Assembly: GCA_963666965.1 (NCBI GenBank)
Contig: OY762939.1
Location: 1,240,001-1,304,000, forward strand
From: Proruminimicrobium sp963666965
GTDB taxonomy: Bacteria > Elusimicrobiota > Endomicrobiia > Endomicrobiales > Endomicrobiaceae
Length of the DNA: 64,000 nt
Direction of reading: 5' to 3'
Shown here: piece by piece, positions 9,326-17,374 of the stretch
Layout of the letters: the number at the start of each line of letters is the position of its first letter
Position numbering within the stretch: position 1 is the stretch's first letter
The notes under the pieces: generated by a model
What the model saw: the letters and a program-made list of their open reading frames with translations, nothing else
Databases searched by the model: none
Told to the model about the DNA's origin: nothing
Translations under genes and position numbers: made by a program

Positions 9326-10015
9326 ATGGAAAATTTGTTTTTTCAAATACTGATAATAATAACAACAATTGCGATATACGCTTTGAGTCTTAACTTCAAA
9401 AAAGTTAAGTATATAAAAGCTGTTCCTCCAAGCATTTTATGCGCGTTGATAATTTATATTCTCCTCGGCGTTTTAAAAATAGATTTCCATGTTTATAATG
9501 AAGGCGGCCAATTTTTTACATTTTTGCTAGGGCCTGCTATAGTCGCTTTATCGGTGCCGCTTATAAAAAACATAAAAGTACTTGAAAAAAATTATCAGGT
9601 AATATTAACGGCGGTTTGTATTTCCAGCTTGTTTGCAATATTATCCGTTATAGGCGTGGCAGTTATTCTAAAAGCAAATAAAGATATTCTTTTATCAATG
9701 GTGGCAAAGTCCGTAACTACTGCGGTTGCAATTGAAATTACGGATATGTTGGGCGGCAAGATTGAAATAATCGTTCTGATAACGGCTTTGTCAGGAATGT
9801 TCGGCGCCATATTCGGACACTGGATATTAAAAGCCATAAATATAAAAAATAATTTCTCGATAGGCGTGGCTATAGGATCTGTCAGTCATGTTTTGGGGAC
9901 TGCAAAATGTTATGAAGTAAACCAGCTTCAGGCAGGAGTCAGCAGCGTTACTCTTGTTTTATCATGCATAACTACGGCAATTTTTGCTCCTCTTATAATA
10001 AAACTGATATTTTAA
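9326..10015 (+). CDS. CidB/LrgB family protein
   Basis: 229 aa, about seven membrane segments, full length for the family. Signature stretches include LLGPAIVALSVPLIKN, SVTTAVAIEITDMLGG and SVSHVLGTAKCYE, all characteristic of LrgB/CidB. An AAAGG box lies eight bases before the ATG. It is translated with the CidA/LrgA gene just upstream and is its expected inner-membrane partner. The ABC ATPase downstream starts 14 bases after the stop, so the transcript probably continues into it. Confidence 0.87.
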   Translation: MENLFFQILIIITTIAIYALSLNFKKVKYIKAVPPSILCALIIYILLGVLKIDFHVYNEGGQFFTFLLGPAIVALSVPLIKNIKVLEKNYQVILTAVCISSLFAILSVIGVAVILKANKDILLSMVAKSVTTAVAIEITDMLGGKIEIIVLITALSGMFGAIFGHWILKAINIKNNFSIGVAIGSVSHVLGTAKCYEVNQLQAGVSSVTLVLSCITTAIFAPLIIKLIF

Positions 10016-10029
10016 AAGGAATTGAATAT

Positions 10030-10794
10030 ATGAATGAGGTTATTTCAATTAAAAATATTTCCGTACAGCGCGGCGGAAAACAAATATTAAAAAATATCAA
10101 TTGGACAACGCATATCGGTGAAAATTGGTTTTTGATGGGGGAAAACGGCTCGGGAAAAACTACTCTTATCGAAATACTTGTCGGTTATTTGTGGGCACAA
10201 GAAGGCAACGTTTCAATAATGGGCGAAAAATTCGGGCATACAAATTTACGAGACTTGAGAGCAAAAGTCGGTTATGTTTCATCCTGGATTATGAAAAGAA
10301 TACCTAATTATGTTCTTGTTGAAGATGTCATTGCTTCCGGAACTGACGCATCAATAGGGAGTTTCAGAGAGAAACCCGAAAATCTTATAAATGCCGTAAA
10401 AAATAAACTTGAATTCTTTAAATGTTCTGAACTTATCGGCCGCAAATTCGGCACGCTGTCATCAGGCCAGCAGTTAAAATGCATTCTGGCAAGAGCAATG
10501 ATAAACGAACCGAAACTTTTGATTTTAGATGAGCCTTTTTCTCTTCTTGATGTCGGTTCCAGAATAGATATGTATGAGCATATAACAGAGCTCAGCAAAA
10601 ATGTATCAGCGCCCCAGATAGTTATGGTTACTCATCATAAAGAAGATATAATACCGGTATTTACGCACGGAATTATAATTAAAAACGGTAAAACTGGCGT
10701 TCAGGGTTTTAGAGAAGATGTTTTAAATCCGTCTGTTTTTGCAAAAATGTTCGGAATAACCGCAAATAATTTTGAAAAATATTTCTCAAAATAA
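10030..10794 (+). CDS. stand-alone ABC transporter ATP-binding protein
   Basis: 254 aa counted from the ATG at 10030, which has an AAGGA box at 10016-10020; an earlier in-frame ATG at 9964 would overlap lrgB and is unlikely. It has Walker A GENGSGKTT, signature LSSGQ and Walker B LLILDEP, then an H-loop (THHKED). Only one ATPase domain and no permease or binding-protein gene lie nearby. The sequence resembles the YlmA/ModF-like cytoplasmic ATPases, whose partners are often unlinked or absent. Substrate unknown. Confidence 0.8.
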   Translation: MNEVISIKNISVQRGGKQILKNINWTTHIGENWFLMGENGSGKTTLIEILVGYLWAQEGNVSIMGEKFGHTNLRDLRAKVGYVSSWIMKRIPNYVLVEDVIASGTDASIGSFREKPENLINAVKNKLEFFKCSELIGRKFGTLSSGQQLKCILARAMINEPKLLILDEPFSLLDVGSRIDMYEHITELSKNVSAPQIVMVTHHKEDIIPVFTHGIIIKNGKTGVQGFREDVLNPSVFAKMFGITANNFEKYFSK

Positions 10795-10808
10795 AAAGGG
10801 TAAAAAGC

Positions 10809-11378
10809 ATGTTTAAAAAAATTATCAAACTGATTGTTGTTTTTTTAACAGGCTTAATTATTATTACAGGTTTATATTTTTCATATAACTGGATTACTGG
10901 CAATTTCCATACTGTTAGCGCAAAACAAGCATACAGATCAAAGCAACTAAGTAAGAAACAGTTGGAGCATTACATAAAAAAATATGATATTAAAAGTGTT
11001 CTAAATCTGCGTGGAGCCGAACCTGGAATCAAGTGGTACGAAGATGAAACAGCCATAGGTAAAGCATATGGAGTAGAGTATTATGATGTGGGAATATCCG
11101 CTATGGTTTTACCGGAAGATAAAAATATGTCCGAAATAATAAATATTTTGAAATCAGCGCCAAGACCCATTCTTATTCATTGTCTTGGAGGCGCAGATCG
11201 AACAGGACTTGTTTCTGCGATATGGAAAATTGTGATAGACAAAGAATCAAAAGAAGAAGCTTCAAAACAACTTTCTGTATTTTACGGACATATGCCGTTC
11301 GGAAAAGCAAGAGCCATGGACAGATGGCTTGCTACACACAATATAAATTCCGATACAGATGAAATTACAAAATTTTAA
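10809..11378 (+). CDS. membrane-anchored dual-specificity/tyrosine phosphatase
   Basis: 189 aa. Residues about 7-28 form a single N-terminal membrane anchor. The catalytic P-loop is HCLGGADRTG (H-C-x5-R-T-G), the signature of cysteine-dependent protein tyrosine phosphatases, and SVLNLRG upstream is typical of the bacterial DSP/PTP group that includes the DSP10 and Siw14-like proteins. The catalytic Asp is likely in the loop near LPED. Possible substrates are phosphotyrosine, inositol phosphates or polyphosphorylated lipids; none can be inferred from context. Last gene before a 200-base gap. Confidence 0.8.
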   Translation: MFKKIIKLIVVFLTGLIIITGLYFSYNWITGNFHTVSAKQAYRSKQLSKKQLEHYIKKYDIKSVLNLRGAEPGIKWYEDETAIGKAYGVEYYDVGISAMVLPEDKNMSEIINILKSAPRPILIHCLGGADRTGLVSAIWKIVIDKESKEEASKQLSVFYGHMPFGKARAMDRWLATHNINSDTDEITKF

Positions 11379-11449
11379 AACAACTGCAAATCACGCCGGA
11401 AGTTTTTAATAATAAATACCGGAATAAAAATATTGTTTTTTATAAAAGG

Positions 11450-11478
11450 TTGATAATGTTTTTCTCATTTGCTAAAAT
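11450..11478 (+). promoter_or_regulatory. sigma-70 type promoter for the kamA operon
   Basis: TTGATA at 11450-11455 and TAAAAT at 11473-11478 with a 17-base spacer. Transcription would begin about 95 bases before the kamA start. No clear operator is visible in the leader. Confidence 0.55.
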
Positions 11479-11578
11479 ATCGTCGCAGGTTCAAATAAAT
11501 ATCTGAAAAAGATTCTGGCGAAATAATATATACAGTCTCTGAATTAAAAAAAACTTACCAAAGTAAGAGGGAGGTCTT

Positions 11579-12889
11579 TTGATTTTTACTACAAATCAAG
11601 AAAAAATAACAAAAAGAATTAAAAAAACAAAATGGGAAGATTGGACGTGGCAAATAAAACACACTATCAAAACTCTTAAACAATTTGAAGAACTTACAGG
11701 TATCAAATTTGCAGAAGAAGAAAAAAACATTCTTGAAGAAACAATCAGAAAATTTCCGCTCAGTATTACGCCTTATTATTTATCATTAATAGATTTAAAT
11801 AATTATAAAAATGATCCGGTTTATTTACAATCGTTTCCGTCTCCTAAAGAAATGGATATTTGTCCTCATGAAATGAGTGATCCTCTTTCTGAAGATAAAG
11901 ATTCTCCTGCGCCTTATCTTACGCACAGATATCCGGACAGAGTTCTTCTGCATGTCAGTAATTTATGTTCAATGTATTGCAGACACTGTACAAGAAAAAG
12001 AAAAGTCGGTGACAGAGATTCTATTCCCGGTTTTGAAGAACTTGAGAAAGCTTTTAACTATATAGAAAGTAACAGTAAAGTTAGAGATGTTCTTCTGTCA
12101 GGAGGAGATCCTTTAATGCTTTCCGATGATTATTTGGATAAGATATTGAACAGAATATCTCAAATTCCGCATGTTGAAGTTATCAGAATCGGAACGAGAA
12201 TGCCGGTCGTTCTCCCGTATAGAATTACAACAAAGCTTATAAAAGTTTTAAAAAAGTATCAGCCTCTTTATATCAATACTCATTTCAATCATCCGAGAGA
12301 AATGACTTTTTCTGCCAGAAAAGCATTATCAATGCTTTCAAACGCAGGAATAGTTCTTGGCAATCAGTCGGTGTTATTATCGGGCGTAAATGACTGCCCA
12401 AGGATAATAAAAACTTTATGCCAAAAGCTTGTACAAAACAGAGTGCGTCCTTATTATCTGTATCAATGTGATTTATCCGAGGGGCTGACTCATTTTAGAA
12501 CTCCGATAAATAAGGGAATTGAAATTCTTGAAAGTCTGATAGGTCATACTTCGGGCTTTGCAAGACCGACATACGTTATTGATGCTCCGGGCGGAGGGGG
12601 AAAAATACCGGTTGAACCTAATTATGTAATTTCGCACGGAACTAACAAAGTAATATTACGCAATTATGAAGGAATTATCACAACTTACAAAGAGCCTGAT
12701 TCGTATGAAGCAACTTTTTGCGACAGAGACTGCATTAATTGCAAACTTCAGTTAAATCTTGAGGAAGCAAATAAATTTTCCACTATAGGTATAGAAAAAT
12801 TGTTATCGGATACCGATAAGACAATATCTCTTATTCCGAGTATTAACCAGAGAATAAAGAGAAGGAAACAAATTAAAAAAGATCAATGA
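11579..12889 (+). CDS. ablA: lysine 2,3-aminomutase
   Basis: 436 aa. A TTG start fits a strong GGAGGT box at 11570-11575. The protein has the KamA-type radical SAM motif CSMYCRHC (CxxxCxxC near residue 130), SGGDP for SAM binding, and DAPGGGGK containing the pyridoxal-phosphate lysine. The C-terminal C-x3-C-x2-C zinc motif reads CDRDCINC, as in clostridial lysine aminomutase. It converts L-lysine to L-beta-lysine with SAM, an Fe4S4 cluster and PLP. The next gene, overlapping by ATGA, is the acetyltransferase AblB; the pair makes N-epsilon-acetyl-beta-lysine, a compatible solute. A lysine fermentation role is less likely because no beta-lysine mutase genes are present. Confidence 0.92.
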   Translation: MIFTTNQEKITKRIKKTKWEDWTWQIKHTIKTLKQFEELTGIKFAEEEKNILEETIRKFPLSITPYYLSLIDLNNYKNDPVYLQSFPSPKEMDICPHEMSDPLSEDKDSPAPYLTHRYPDRVLLHVSNLCSMYCRHCTRKRKVGDRDSIPGFEELEKAFNYIESNSKVRDVLLSGGDPLMLSDDYLDKILNRISQIPHVEVIRIGTRMPVVLPYRITTKLIKVLKKYQPLYINTHFNHPREMTFSARKALSMLSNAGIVLGNQSVLLSGVNDCPRIIKTLCQKLVQNRVRPYYLYQCDLSEGLTHFRTPINKGIEILESLIGHTSGFARPTYVIDAPGGGGKIPVEPNYVISHGTNKVILRNYEGIITTYKEPDSYEATFCDRDCINCKLQLNLEEANKFSTIGIEKLLSDTDKTISLIPSINQRIKRRKQIKKDQ

Positions 12890-13722
12890 AACAGGATATA
12901 GTAGAAACTATCTGCAATTCAATTGTTCAGCACGGAAAAAACAGCGACCGTGTGTATATAATGAAAATCGGCACTAAAAATACGGCCGGTTTAATAAAAA
13001 CAGTTAACGAATTGGCGGAAAAAAATAATTATTCAAAAATATTTGCAAAAATTCCATCTGCAATGCTTGATGAGTTTTTAAAAGACGGATATGTCAGGGA
13101 AGCTTTTATAAAAGGATACTACAACGGAAAAGAGGATGCTTTTTTACTCGGCAAGTATTTACACAAAGAACGTTCAGTACTAAAAAATAAGTTTGAAATA
13201 GAATCAATTATTTCAACGGCAAACAGTAAAAAAAATACTTTGCCTTCACAGATTAATAAACAATATAAAATTATTATATGTTCTAAGAAACATTCACGGG
13301 AAATGGCGGATATATATAAATTAGTTTTTAAAAGTTACCCTTTTCCTATACATGATCCGAAATACATAGAACAAACAATGGATGATAATATAATATATTT
13401 CGGGGCCGTGTACAATGACAAAATTATAGCATTATCTTCTTCGGAAATGGATAAACAGGCGCAAAGCGTTGAAATGACTGATTTTGCCACAGTTCCGGAA
13501 TATTTAGGAAAAGCGACTGCTCTGCACTTATTAAAAGAAATGGAAAAACATATGATTGGTAATAAAATTATTACATCATATACGATTGTGCGTTCGGAAT
13601 CTGCCGGAATGAATATTACTTTTGCCCGAAACGGCTATGAATACTCGGGAACACTGATAAACAATACCAACATTGCAGGCAAAATTGAAAGTATGAATGT
13701 GTGGTATAAAACTCTTAAATAA
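12886..13722 (+). CDS. ablB: putative beta-lysine N-acetyltransferase
   Basis: 278 aa, starting within the stop of ablA. The C-terminal half (about 125-278) is a GNAT fold with ATVPEYLGKATALHLL, the acetyl-CoA loop region, and ends with SMNVWYK, typical of AblB (TIGR03827). The N-terminal half begins with a conserved AblB segment (HGKNSDRVYIMK). It acetylates the epsilon-amino group of beta-lysine from ablA. AblAB is best known from methanogenic archaea and some anaerobic bacteria under salt stress. Its stop is two bases from the convergent stop of the next gene. Confidence 0.88.
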   Translation: MKQDIVETICNSIVQHGKNSDRVYIMKIGTKNTAGLIKTVNELAEKNNYSKIFAKIPSAMLDEFLKDGYVREAFIKGYYNGKEDAFLLGKYLHKERSVLKNKFEIESIISTANSKKNTLPSQINKQYKIIICSKKHSREMADIYKLVFKSYPFPIHDPKYIEQTMDDNIIYFGAVYNDKIIALSSSEMDKQAQSVEMTDFATVPEYLGKATALHLLKEMEKHMIGNKIITSYTIVRSESAGMNITFARNGYEYSGTLINNTNIAGKIESMNVWYKTLK

Positions 13723-13724
13723 GA

Positions 13725-15248
13725 CTATATTTTATTATCTTTAAGCAAATTAATATCTTCAAATTTTATTCCGTATTTTTTTGATATTATATTTGAAGCA
13801 ATCCTGCCCGATTCGTAAATTGTCGGAAGTCCGCTTCCCGGATGTGTTCCACCGCCCACAAGATATGTATTATCAAGTTCTTCAAATTTATTGTGTGGTC
13901 TGAAAAAGAGCATTTGTCCGAGATTATGCCCCAGATTAAATGTGGCGCCGTAATAAACGGCATAATCCGACTCCCAGTCAGAAGGTGTTATGATTTTTTC
14001 CGCTTTTATATGCTGTCTTATATCTTTTAACTCTGTTCTTCTTTCCAATTCTTTCAATATTTTCTCACGGTATAAATTTTTATTTACAGACCAGTCTATT
14101 TCAAATGAATTATTAGGAACAGGAACAAGAATATAAATTGCCGAACATCCTTGCGGAGCTAAAGATGAATCTGTTATTGATGCATTTTGTATATAAAAAG
14201 ACATTTCGTCTGTCAGTTTGCCGGTATTAAAAATATTTTCAATATTGGTTTTATAATCTTTTGCAAAAAATATATTATGGTGGGGTATGTCGTACTTTTT
14301 ATCAACCGCCAGATACATCATAAAAGTTGAACAGGAATATTTTTTATTTTTTAATTTTTTGCTTGAATATTTTTTTAGAGTTCCGCCGGGAACAACGGTA
14401 GACATCGCATGAGCGAAATCGGCATTGATTATAACTTCATCGGCATATATTTTTTCTCCGTTTTCAAGCTCTATTCCTTTTGTTTTTTTGCCGTCAAGAA
14501 TCAGAGATTTGACTTTTGTGTTGAAGTGTATTTTTCCGCCTTTTTCTTCAAGAATTTTCTGCATTGCCGATGAAATTTTATGCAGCCCGCCCTCAACGTG
14601 ATAAATTCCGAATTTATGTTCGACGTAGGGTATCATTGTGAAAGCTGCCGGACATTCCCATGCCGACATTCCGAGATATTTAGACTGAAAAGTAAAAGAT
14701 AAAATAAGTTTTTCATCTGAAAAATATCTTGCAAGGTTGCTGTAAAGCGTTTTGCCAAGATCCATAACGGGAATTGCTTTTAAAAGATGTGAATTAAACA
14801 TTTTAAAGATTGAGGAATAGTCAATTTTTAAACATGAATACATTTTTTGAAATTTATTTTTTTCACGTTTTAGAAACTTTTCATAGCCATCTTCGTTTCC
14901 GGGGAAAATATTTTTTATTGTTTCTTTCATTTTTTCTTTATTATCGCTGACTAGGACGGTTCTGTCGTCAAATACAAGCCTGTACATAGGATCAAGTCTT
15001 TTTATTTTTACGTAATCTTCAAGCTTCTTGCCGGCAAGCAAAAATATTTCTTCAAGCACAAAAGCCATCATAAGAAAGGTGGGGCCTGTATCAAAAGTAT
15101 AATCTCCTATTTTTATCGGAGCATTTCTTCCGCCTGATTCTGATTCTTTCTCATATATTGAAACTTTAAAACCTCGGGTTGCCAAAATAATTGCAGCGGA
15201 AAGACCGCCCGGGCCTGCGCCTATGATTGCAATATGTTTCTGTTGCAC
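13725..15248 (-). CDS. CrtI-type FAD-dependent phytoene desaturase-like oxidoreductase
   Basis: 507 aa from the GTG at 15248, chosen because an AAAGGAG box lies just upstream; the frame stays open further up but lacks family sequence there. The N-terminal FAD site is IIGAGPGGLSAA, followed by E-K-E-S-x-x-GGRN. The C-terminal signature is YLVGGGTHPGSGLP, the CrtI-family hallmark. These enzymes desaturate, isomerise or oxidise carotenoid-like polyprenoids. No phytoene synthase (CrtB) or other carotenoid gene is in the window, so the substrate is unclear. A DUF2141 protein, often seen beside carotenoid genes, is transcribed divergently. Confidence 0.82.
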   Translation of the reverse strand: MQQKHIAIIGAGPGGLSAAIILATRGFKVSIYEKESESGGRNAPIKIGDYTFDTGPTFLMMAFVLEEIFLLAGKKLEDYVKIKRLDPMYRLVFDDRTVLVSDNKEKMKETIKNIFPGNEDGYEKFLKREKNKFQKMYSCLKIDYSSIFKMFNSHLLKAIPVMDLGKTLYSNLARYFSDEKLILSFTFQSKYLGMSAWECPAAFTMIPYVEHKFGIYHVEGGLHKISSAMQKILEEKGGKIHFNTKVKSLILDGKKTKGIELENGEKIYADEVIINADFAHAMSTVVPGGTLKKYSSKKLKNKKYSCSTFMMYLAVDKKYDIPHHNIFFAKDYKTNIENIFNTGKLTDEMSFYIQNASITDSSLAPQGCSAIYILVPVPNNSFEIDWSVNKNLYREKILKELERRTELKDIRQHIKAEKIITPSDWESDYAVYYGATFNLGHNLGQMLFFRPHNKFEELDNTYLVGGGTHPGSGLPTIYESGRIASNIISKKYGIKFEDINLLKDNKI

Positions 15249-15366
15249 GGCTGGCTCCTTTACATATTTAGTGGAATGCAGTTGTATATTATAAAAAAAT
15301 AATTTATAATTCAATTGAAAATTGGGTTGCTTTCTTGATTTTTGTATCAAAAACAAGAGAACCTGA

Positions 15367-15822
15367 ATGCTTAAAACAATGAAATCAAAAATTCTAAAAG
15401 TATTCATTATGTTTTTATTGTTAGTGCCTGTTAAAAATTATTCCGTGCAGAATGCACAAATCATAATAAATGCGTCGAATTTTAGAAACAGCAACGGAAT
15501 CGCGCATTTTAGTTTATTTAATCAGTCAAAAGGATTTCCCGACAAACACAAATTTGCTCATGTTACAGCGTCAGTTCCCATAATCGATAATCAGGCTTCG
15601 GTAACATTTGAAAATGTATCGTTCGGAGAATATGCCGTAAGCGTTTTGCATGATGAAAACAATAATTATAAAATGGATGTTAATTTTGTAGGCATACCAA
15701 AAGAAGGTTTTGGTATCTCAAATAATTATAAAAGTGAAAAAAATAAGCCGGAATACAACAAAGCCAAAATAAGTTTGCGCGGAAATATGACTGTTGATAT
15801 AAGAATGGTTTATTTTGATTGA
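15367..15822 (+). CDS. DUF2141 domain secreted protein
   Basis: 151 aa from the ATG at 15367; an in-frame ATG at 15379 is an alternative. It has an N-terminal hydrophobic export signal (about residues 8-25). The remainder is a transthyretin-like beta domain with VTFENVSFGEYAVSVLHDEN and NYKMDVNFVGIPKEGFG, the DUF2141 pattern. DUF2141 genes often sit next to carotenoid or CrtI-like genes, as here. Exact role unknown; the location is predicted to be periplasmic. Confidence 0.8.
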   Translation: MLKTMKSKILKVFIMFLLLVPVKNYSVQNAQIIINASNFRNSNGIAHFSLFNQSKGFPDKHKFAHVTASVPIIDNQASVTFENVSFGEYAVSVLHDENNNYKMDVNFVGIPKEGFGISNNYKSEKNKPEYNKAKISLRGNMTVDIRMVYFD

Positions 15823-15840
15823 AAATTTAAAGGGGGACAT

Positions 15841-16302
15841 ATGAAGAAATTGATGTGTTTATTTATGTCTTGTATTGCCGTTGTTGTTTTTTGCAGTTCT
15901 GTTTTATTTGCCCATTGTCAGATTCCGTGCGGGATATACGATGATCAGCTCCGTTTTGAAAGTATCTATGAGGATGTAGCGACAATTGAAAAAGCGGTTA
16001 CTGAAATTATCAGACTTTCAGACCAGAGCAATAACTACAATCAAATTGTCAGATGGATTAATGCAAAAGAAGATCATGCAAATAACATAATGAAAATAGC
16101 CGGTGATTATTTTTTAGCCCAAAGAATTGAAGTTCAGGAAAACAGCGATAAAAAAGATAAAAATTATTATCATAAAATATCGCTTTTGCATAAAATTATA
16201 GTCTGTGCAATGAAAACAAAACAGTCGGCTGATCTGGCAAATGTCGAAAAATTGAAAATTCTTGTTTCTGATTTTCAAAAAATTTATTTTGACGGAAAGT
16301 AA
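15841..16302 (+). CDS. sodN: nickel superoxide dismutase with signal peptide
   Basis: 153 aa. Residues 1-24 are a clear Sec signal peptide ending in LFA. Immediately after it comes HCQIPCGIYDD, the nickel-hook motif H-C-x2-P-C-G-x-Y, with His25, Cys26 and Cys30. Cleavage after Ala24 would place His at position 1, as NiSOD needs, since its N-terminal amine and His imidazole bind nickel. The remaining 120 residues (RFESIYEDVATIEKA, WINAKEDHA) match the four-helix bundle. It converts superoxide to peroxide and oxygen, here predicted in the periplasm. In streptomycetes and cyanobacteria a dedicated protease (SodX) exposes the hook; no sodX gene is adjacent. An AAAGGGGG box precedes the ATG. Confidence 0.88.
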   Translation: MKKLMCLFMSCIAVVVFCSSVLFAHCQIPCGIYDDQLRFESIYEDVATIEKAVTEIIRLSDQSNNYNQIVRWINAKEDHANNIMKIAGDYFLAQRIEVQENSDKKDKNYYHKISLLHKIIVCAMKTKQSADLANVEKLKILVSDFQKIYFDGK

Positions 16303-16355
16303 AAAATATACGGCTGTAAAATTTTAATATTAAAGATAAGAAATATTTTTTTATC

Positions 16356-16384
16356 TTGAAAAAAATTATTTTTTTTTGTAGAAT
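16356..16384 (+). promoter_or_regulatory. promoter of secG and the tRNA cluster
   Basis: TTGAAA at 16356-16361 and TAGAAT at 16379-16384, spacer 17. The predicted start site, about 16390-16391, is only three or four bases before the secG ATG at 16394. Confidence 0.55.
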
Positions 16385-16393
16385 CATTCAATC

Positions 16394-16696
16394 ATGATAT
16401 TTTATTATATGGTAGTTACATTACATTTTATAGTCTGCATAGCTTTGATAGCTATCGTTCTCCTTCAGGCCGGAAAAGGCGGGGGAATGGCCGGTATTTT
16501 CGGCGGCGGCGGATCTGATCAGATTTTCAGTGCTCCTTCAGGAATGGCTTTCATAAAGAAGGTTACTGTTGTTTGTGCCGTTGTATTTATGTTGACTTCA
16601 CTTACGTTAACGATGTTGTCTTCAAAAATAAGTATGGCATCCGTAATTAATCAGATTCAAAATATTCCGGCAGCTGCTCCTCAACAGCCTAAATAA
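16394..16696 (+). CDS. secG: preprotein translocase subunit SecG
   Basis: 100 aa with two membrane segments (about 3-23 and 56-76) joined by the glycine-rich loop GKGGGMAGIFGGGG, followed by FSAPSG. This layout is diagnostic for SecG, the accessory subunit of SecYEG. An internal ATG at 16409 is a possible alternative start. tRNA-Leu begins 14 bases downstream, so the tRNAs are probably co-transcribed and processed out. Confidence 0.92.
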   Translation: MIFYYMVVTLHFIVCIALIAIVLLQAGKGGGMAGIFGGGGSDQIFSAPSGMAFIKKVTVVCAVVFMLTSLTLTMLSSKISMASVINQIQNIPAAAPQQPK

Positions 16697-16710
16697 CAGT
16701 GAGGATGATT

Positions 16711-16792
16711 GCTGGGGTGGCGGAACTGGCATACGCGCACGCTTGAGGTGCGTGTCCTTAACCGGATACGGGTTCAACTCCCGTCCCCAGCA
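16711..16792 (+). tRNA. tRNA-Leu (GAG)
   Basis: Acceptor GCTGGGG pairs with CCCCAGC (16785-16791). The anticodon stem CACGC/GCGTG encloses the loop TTGAGGT, giving anticodon GAG. A long variable arm and a GGTTCAACTC T-arm are present, as expected for a class II leucine tRNA. The 3' CCA is not encoded. Confidence 0.95.
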
Positions 16793-16808
16793 TAAGTTTG
16801 AAAGTTTT

Positions 16809-16880
16809 GCGGGCGTAGCTCAGTGGTAGAGCGTCTCGTTGCCAACGAGAATGTCGTGGGTTCAAGTCCCATCGCCCGCT
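16809..16880 (+). tRNA. tRNA-Gly (GCC)
   Basis: Acceptor GCGGGCG pairs with CGCCCGC. The anticodon stem TCTCG/CGAGA carries the loop TTGCCAA, anticodon GCC. T-arm GGTTCAAGTCC. No encoded CCA. Confidence 0.95.
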
Positions 16881-16899
16881 TATGATATATTTAATATTC

Positions 16900-16942
16900 C
16901 CGACGATAAAAGCAAAACAATTGCCTTTCACGTCGGTTTTTT
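16900..16942 (+). terminator. intrinsic terminator after tRNA-Gly
   Basis: Stem CCGACG (16900-16905) and CGTCGG (16931-16936) with an inner AAAAGCAA/TTGCCTTT helix, followed by six T. It would end the secG-tRNA-Leu-tRNA-Gly transcript, leaving tRNA-Ala to its own promoter or to read-through. Confidence 0.7.
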
Positions 16943-16982
16943 AATTCTAAGACTGCTGTATGGTTTATCTGTTGTTTCAAAA

Positions 16983-17055
16983 GGGGCTGTAGCTCAGCTG
17001 GGAGAGCGCTTCGTTCGCAACGAAGAGGCCGTCGGTTCAATCCCGATCAGCTCCA
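16983..17055 (+). tRNA. tRNA-Ala (CGC)
   Basis: Acceptor GGGGCTG pairs with CAGCTCC (one G-T pair). Anticodon stem CTTCG/CGAAG, loop TTCGCAA, anticodon CGC. T-arm GGTTCAATCCC. No encoded CCA. Confidence 0.95.
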
Positions 17056-17317
17056 TTTTTTCTTCGACTTTTGAATTTTTGCTTCCTTATGCTCCGGCTC
17101 ATTTATATTTCGTCTGAACATTGCAGTCGCAAGCGTCGCAAAAATGTCAAAATCCTTTAAAAAAATCTTCAGAAAATTATTCCTAATTATGATACTCCTT
17201 GTCAAAAAATAATAAAAAATAACTTCGGTTTATAAACACAGTTGATAAACCCGCCCAACATCCTAAAATATTTCGCAAAATGTACATCTTAGAAAAATAT
17301 GGATTTGCTTTAAATAA

Positions 17318-17352
17318 AAAAACGGAAGGACATATTTTGTCCTTCCGTTTTT
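17318..17352. terminator. bidirectional terminator downstream of the TonB receptor
   Basis: Perfect 15-base inverted repeat (17318-17332 and 17338-17352) with a five-base loop. The core is ACGGAAGGACA and each arm ends in an A or T tract, so it can work on both strands. It should stop the minus-strand receptor gene and any read-through from the tRNAs. The rest of the 17056-17317 gap holds nothing recognisable. Confidence 0.85.
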
Positions 17353-17374
17353 ATTTGTAATTAAATATTGATTA

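Noticed and set aside
11541..11575. Sequence GAATTAAAAAAAACTTAC shared with the riboswitch region near 22737
   Set aside because: Short AT-rich match; no B12 core blocks lie near 11541, so it is treated as chance.
16839..17117. Open frame of 92 aa
   Set aside because: It spans tRNA-Gly, a terminator and tRNA-Ala, so it is not a gene.
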